From: Candidatus Hodarchaeota archaeon
Lineage (GTDB): Archaea; Asgardarchaeota; Heimdallarchaeia; Hodarchaeales; YT1-057
Reading direction: 5' to 3'
DNA length: 6,348 bases
NCBI GenBank assembly: GCA_016839955.1
Contig: JAEOTI010000500.1
Coordinates: 1 to 6,348, forward strand
Every line of letters begins with the position of its first letter. Positions within the stretch are counted from its first letter, which is position 1. The notes beneath the pieces are model-generated. The model saw only the letters and a program-made list of their open reading frames with translations. It did not search any database and was not told where the DNA came from. The position numbers were made by a program, and so were the translations under genes. Positions 5,308 to 6,348 of this stretch are shown here, piece by piece.

Positions 5308-6348
5308 TTACTGGTTTCTTCCTATTTGTTCTTGTATTTTAGCAAATGTTACTTTCGCAGCGGAATATACGGCCTTTGGACCACCGCTTAAAGGAATTTG
5401 TAATTCAGAATGAATGAGATACATTAATTCTTCACGGTTAATTTTATTCGATACAAGTGTTTTTTCAAGTAATTTTCCATCTTTAAAGAAAGACAGCTGG
5501 CAATTTAACTCAGGAGTGATAGCAACAGAGAAAAATATATCTTGTTCTTCAGTTAGGGGGAAAATATCTTTTGGAACAGAAGGTCCTTCTAAAGGTGTCT
5601 TTTCATTTTCGTCTTTTCGGACTCCAGCAGTTCTGATTTGTTGAACACGTTTTGAATAATATTTTTTAACCAAATCACTGATTGTCAATTCAGGTTTCTT
5701 TGCTGCAACTACTAATGATCCAATTAAATCTTTTTCGGAAATTGATCCGCGTAAGTGAGCAGCTAATATATCCAATAGTCTATCATGACCGAGAGGTTGA
5801 ATGTTCAGTCCTTTTGAATGAATATAGGGCATATATTTCAATATTACCGTTAAAACAAGAGGGATAGGGATTCTTGAAGTTACGGCAATTTCAAAAACAT
5901 CTGCATAACCACTATCCACTACTTTTTTCGCCTTCTCTTGAGAAATTCCATAAAATTCAATAAAAAACTTTATTCTTGCTTTTCGTTCTTCCTCTGGGCT
6001 CAGAGGAGTTTCTATGGGAATATCTTCAATCTTAATCTCACTAGAATCTTCATCAATACTATGTAGAAGATCCAGATGATGATTACCTAATTTATCAGTA
6101 GATTGGGAAGGAACATGTTCTGCTGGTTCTGTAGTTTGTACTGCTGCTTTCATTAACTCTTGTAGTCTATCAGCTTGATTTTGAGAAGTTTCTGTTGTAG
6201 TTGTTGATGATGTAGCTGTTTGCATCATTCTCTGTAATTTTGTTAAATGATTAGGATCTCCTATTACTTTCGGAGAAGTTGGTTGAGAAGAAGTATGAAG
6301 AGCTGAGGTCGGAGTTGCTAATATAACTTCTTCTCTTTTTGTTTCTTC
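5308..6348 (-). CDS. Hypothetical protein with GatE/GatB-tail-like domain, 5' end beyond the window
   Basis: The frame is open from TAA (5308-5310) to the right edge, giving at least 346 residues. The ATG pair at 6223-6228 lacks a ribosome-binding site and follows 40 uninterrupted plausible codons, so it is probably internal. Three parts are visible, numbered from the edge. First, a low-complexity Ser/Thr/Gln/Pro region (about 1-120) carries short helical repeats. Second, a helical domain (about 125-235) contains 'FYGISQEKAKKVVDSGYADV', then 'YIHSKGLN' and 'RLLDILAAHLRGSISEKDLI'. Its pattern recalls the YqeY-like tail of GatE and GatB tRNA-dependent amidotransferase subunits, a module that contacts tRNA. 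This likeness is from memory and uncertain. Third, a C-terminal alpha/beta part (about 270-346) begins 'IFFSVAITPELNCQLSFFKDG' and is not recognised. The amidotransferase catalytic domain is not in the window, and the low-complexity region sits where its insert domain would be, so this is probably not a standard GatE. Confidence 0.75.
   Translation of the reverse strand, partial: EETKREEVILATPTSALHTSSQPTSPKVIGDPNHLTKLQRMMQTATSSTTTTETSQNQADRLQELMKAAVQTTEPAEHVPSQSTDKLGNHHLDLLHSIDEDSSEIKIEDIPIETPLSPEEERKARIKFFIEFYGISQEKAKKVVDSGYADVFEIAVTSRIPIPLVLTVILKYMPYIHSKGLNIQPLGHDRLLDILAAHLRGSISEKDLIGSLVVAAKKPELTISDLVKKYYSKRVQQIRTAGVRKDENEKTPLEGPSVPKDIFPLTEEQDIFFSVAITPELNCQLSFFKDGKLLEKTLVSNKINREELMYLIHSELQIPLSGGPKAVYSAAKVTFAKIQEQIGRNQ

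Noticed and set aside
5171..5413. Plus-strand 80-codon ORF after the protease gene
   Set aside because: It is the antisense of the radical SAM remnant and of the last codons of the right-edge gene, with no ribosome-binding site or protein-like character.
5414..5867. Two plus-strand ORFs (5414-5644, 5682-5867)
   Set aside because: They are antisense to the right-edge coding sequence and look like shadows of it.
5308..6348. Annotating the right-edge gene as gatE
   Set aside because: Only a tail-like domain is suggested. The catalytic part is absent from the window, and a low-complexity linker and an extra C-terminal domain do not fit the standard subunit.

Overview
The window looks like chromosomal DNA of an AT-rich archaeon. 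The evidence is a regulator of the archaeal-type HTH_34 winged-helix family, a TATA-like element at the expected distance from a start, short leaders with Shine-Dalgarno sites, GTG and TTG starts, T-tract terminators, and an M48 membrane protease with an OB-like C-terminal extension. An Asgard-like lineage would fit the style of the genes (Ser/Thr-rich linkers, small membrane proteins of unknown function), but no diagnostic eukaryotic-signature protein is visible, so this is only an impression. There are no rRNA, tRNA, CRISPR or transposase features.

Layout from left to right. (1) A minus-strand pair at 57-1057 holds a six-helix membrane protein followed 20 bases later by a small winged-helix regulator, probably one operon. 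(2) A 141-base divergent spacer leads to a plus-strand multi-pass membrane protein (1199-1918), faintly Yip1-like. (3) A convergent gap carries a hairpin over a stop codon and a possible 19-residue small ORF. (4) A minus-strand radical SAM protein of the spore photoproduct lyase (SplB) superfamily occupies 2013-3185. (5) A 178-base divergent promoter region carries an exact 9-base direct repeat. (6) A plus-strand M48 zinc metalloprotease with a C-terminal membrane-anchored OB-like domain occupies 3364-5133. (7) The gap after it is not empty. Read on the minus strand it is a decayed, collinear copy of the C-terminal 45 codons of the same type of radical SAM protein. (8) A minus-strand gene runs off the right edge. 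It has a low-complexity N-terminal part, a domain resembling the tail of GatE/GatB amidotransferase subunits, and an unrecognised C-terminal domain.

The genes do not form one recognisable pathway. The clearest structural story is the radical SAM gene and its dead relative, in the same orientation on either side of the protease gene. This suggests that the protease lies between two former paralogues, or that a larger array has been eroded. The other strong observation is that the last gene has no stop before the window edge, so its 5' end lies outside and the ATG pair at 6223-6228 is probably internal. I did not find a convincing new defence, mobile or metabolic system here.
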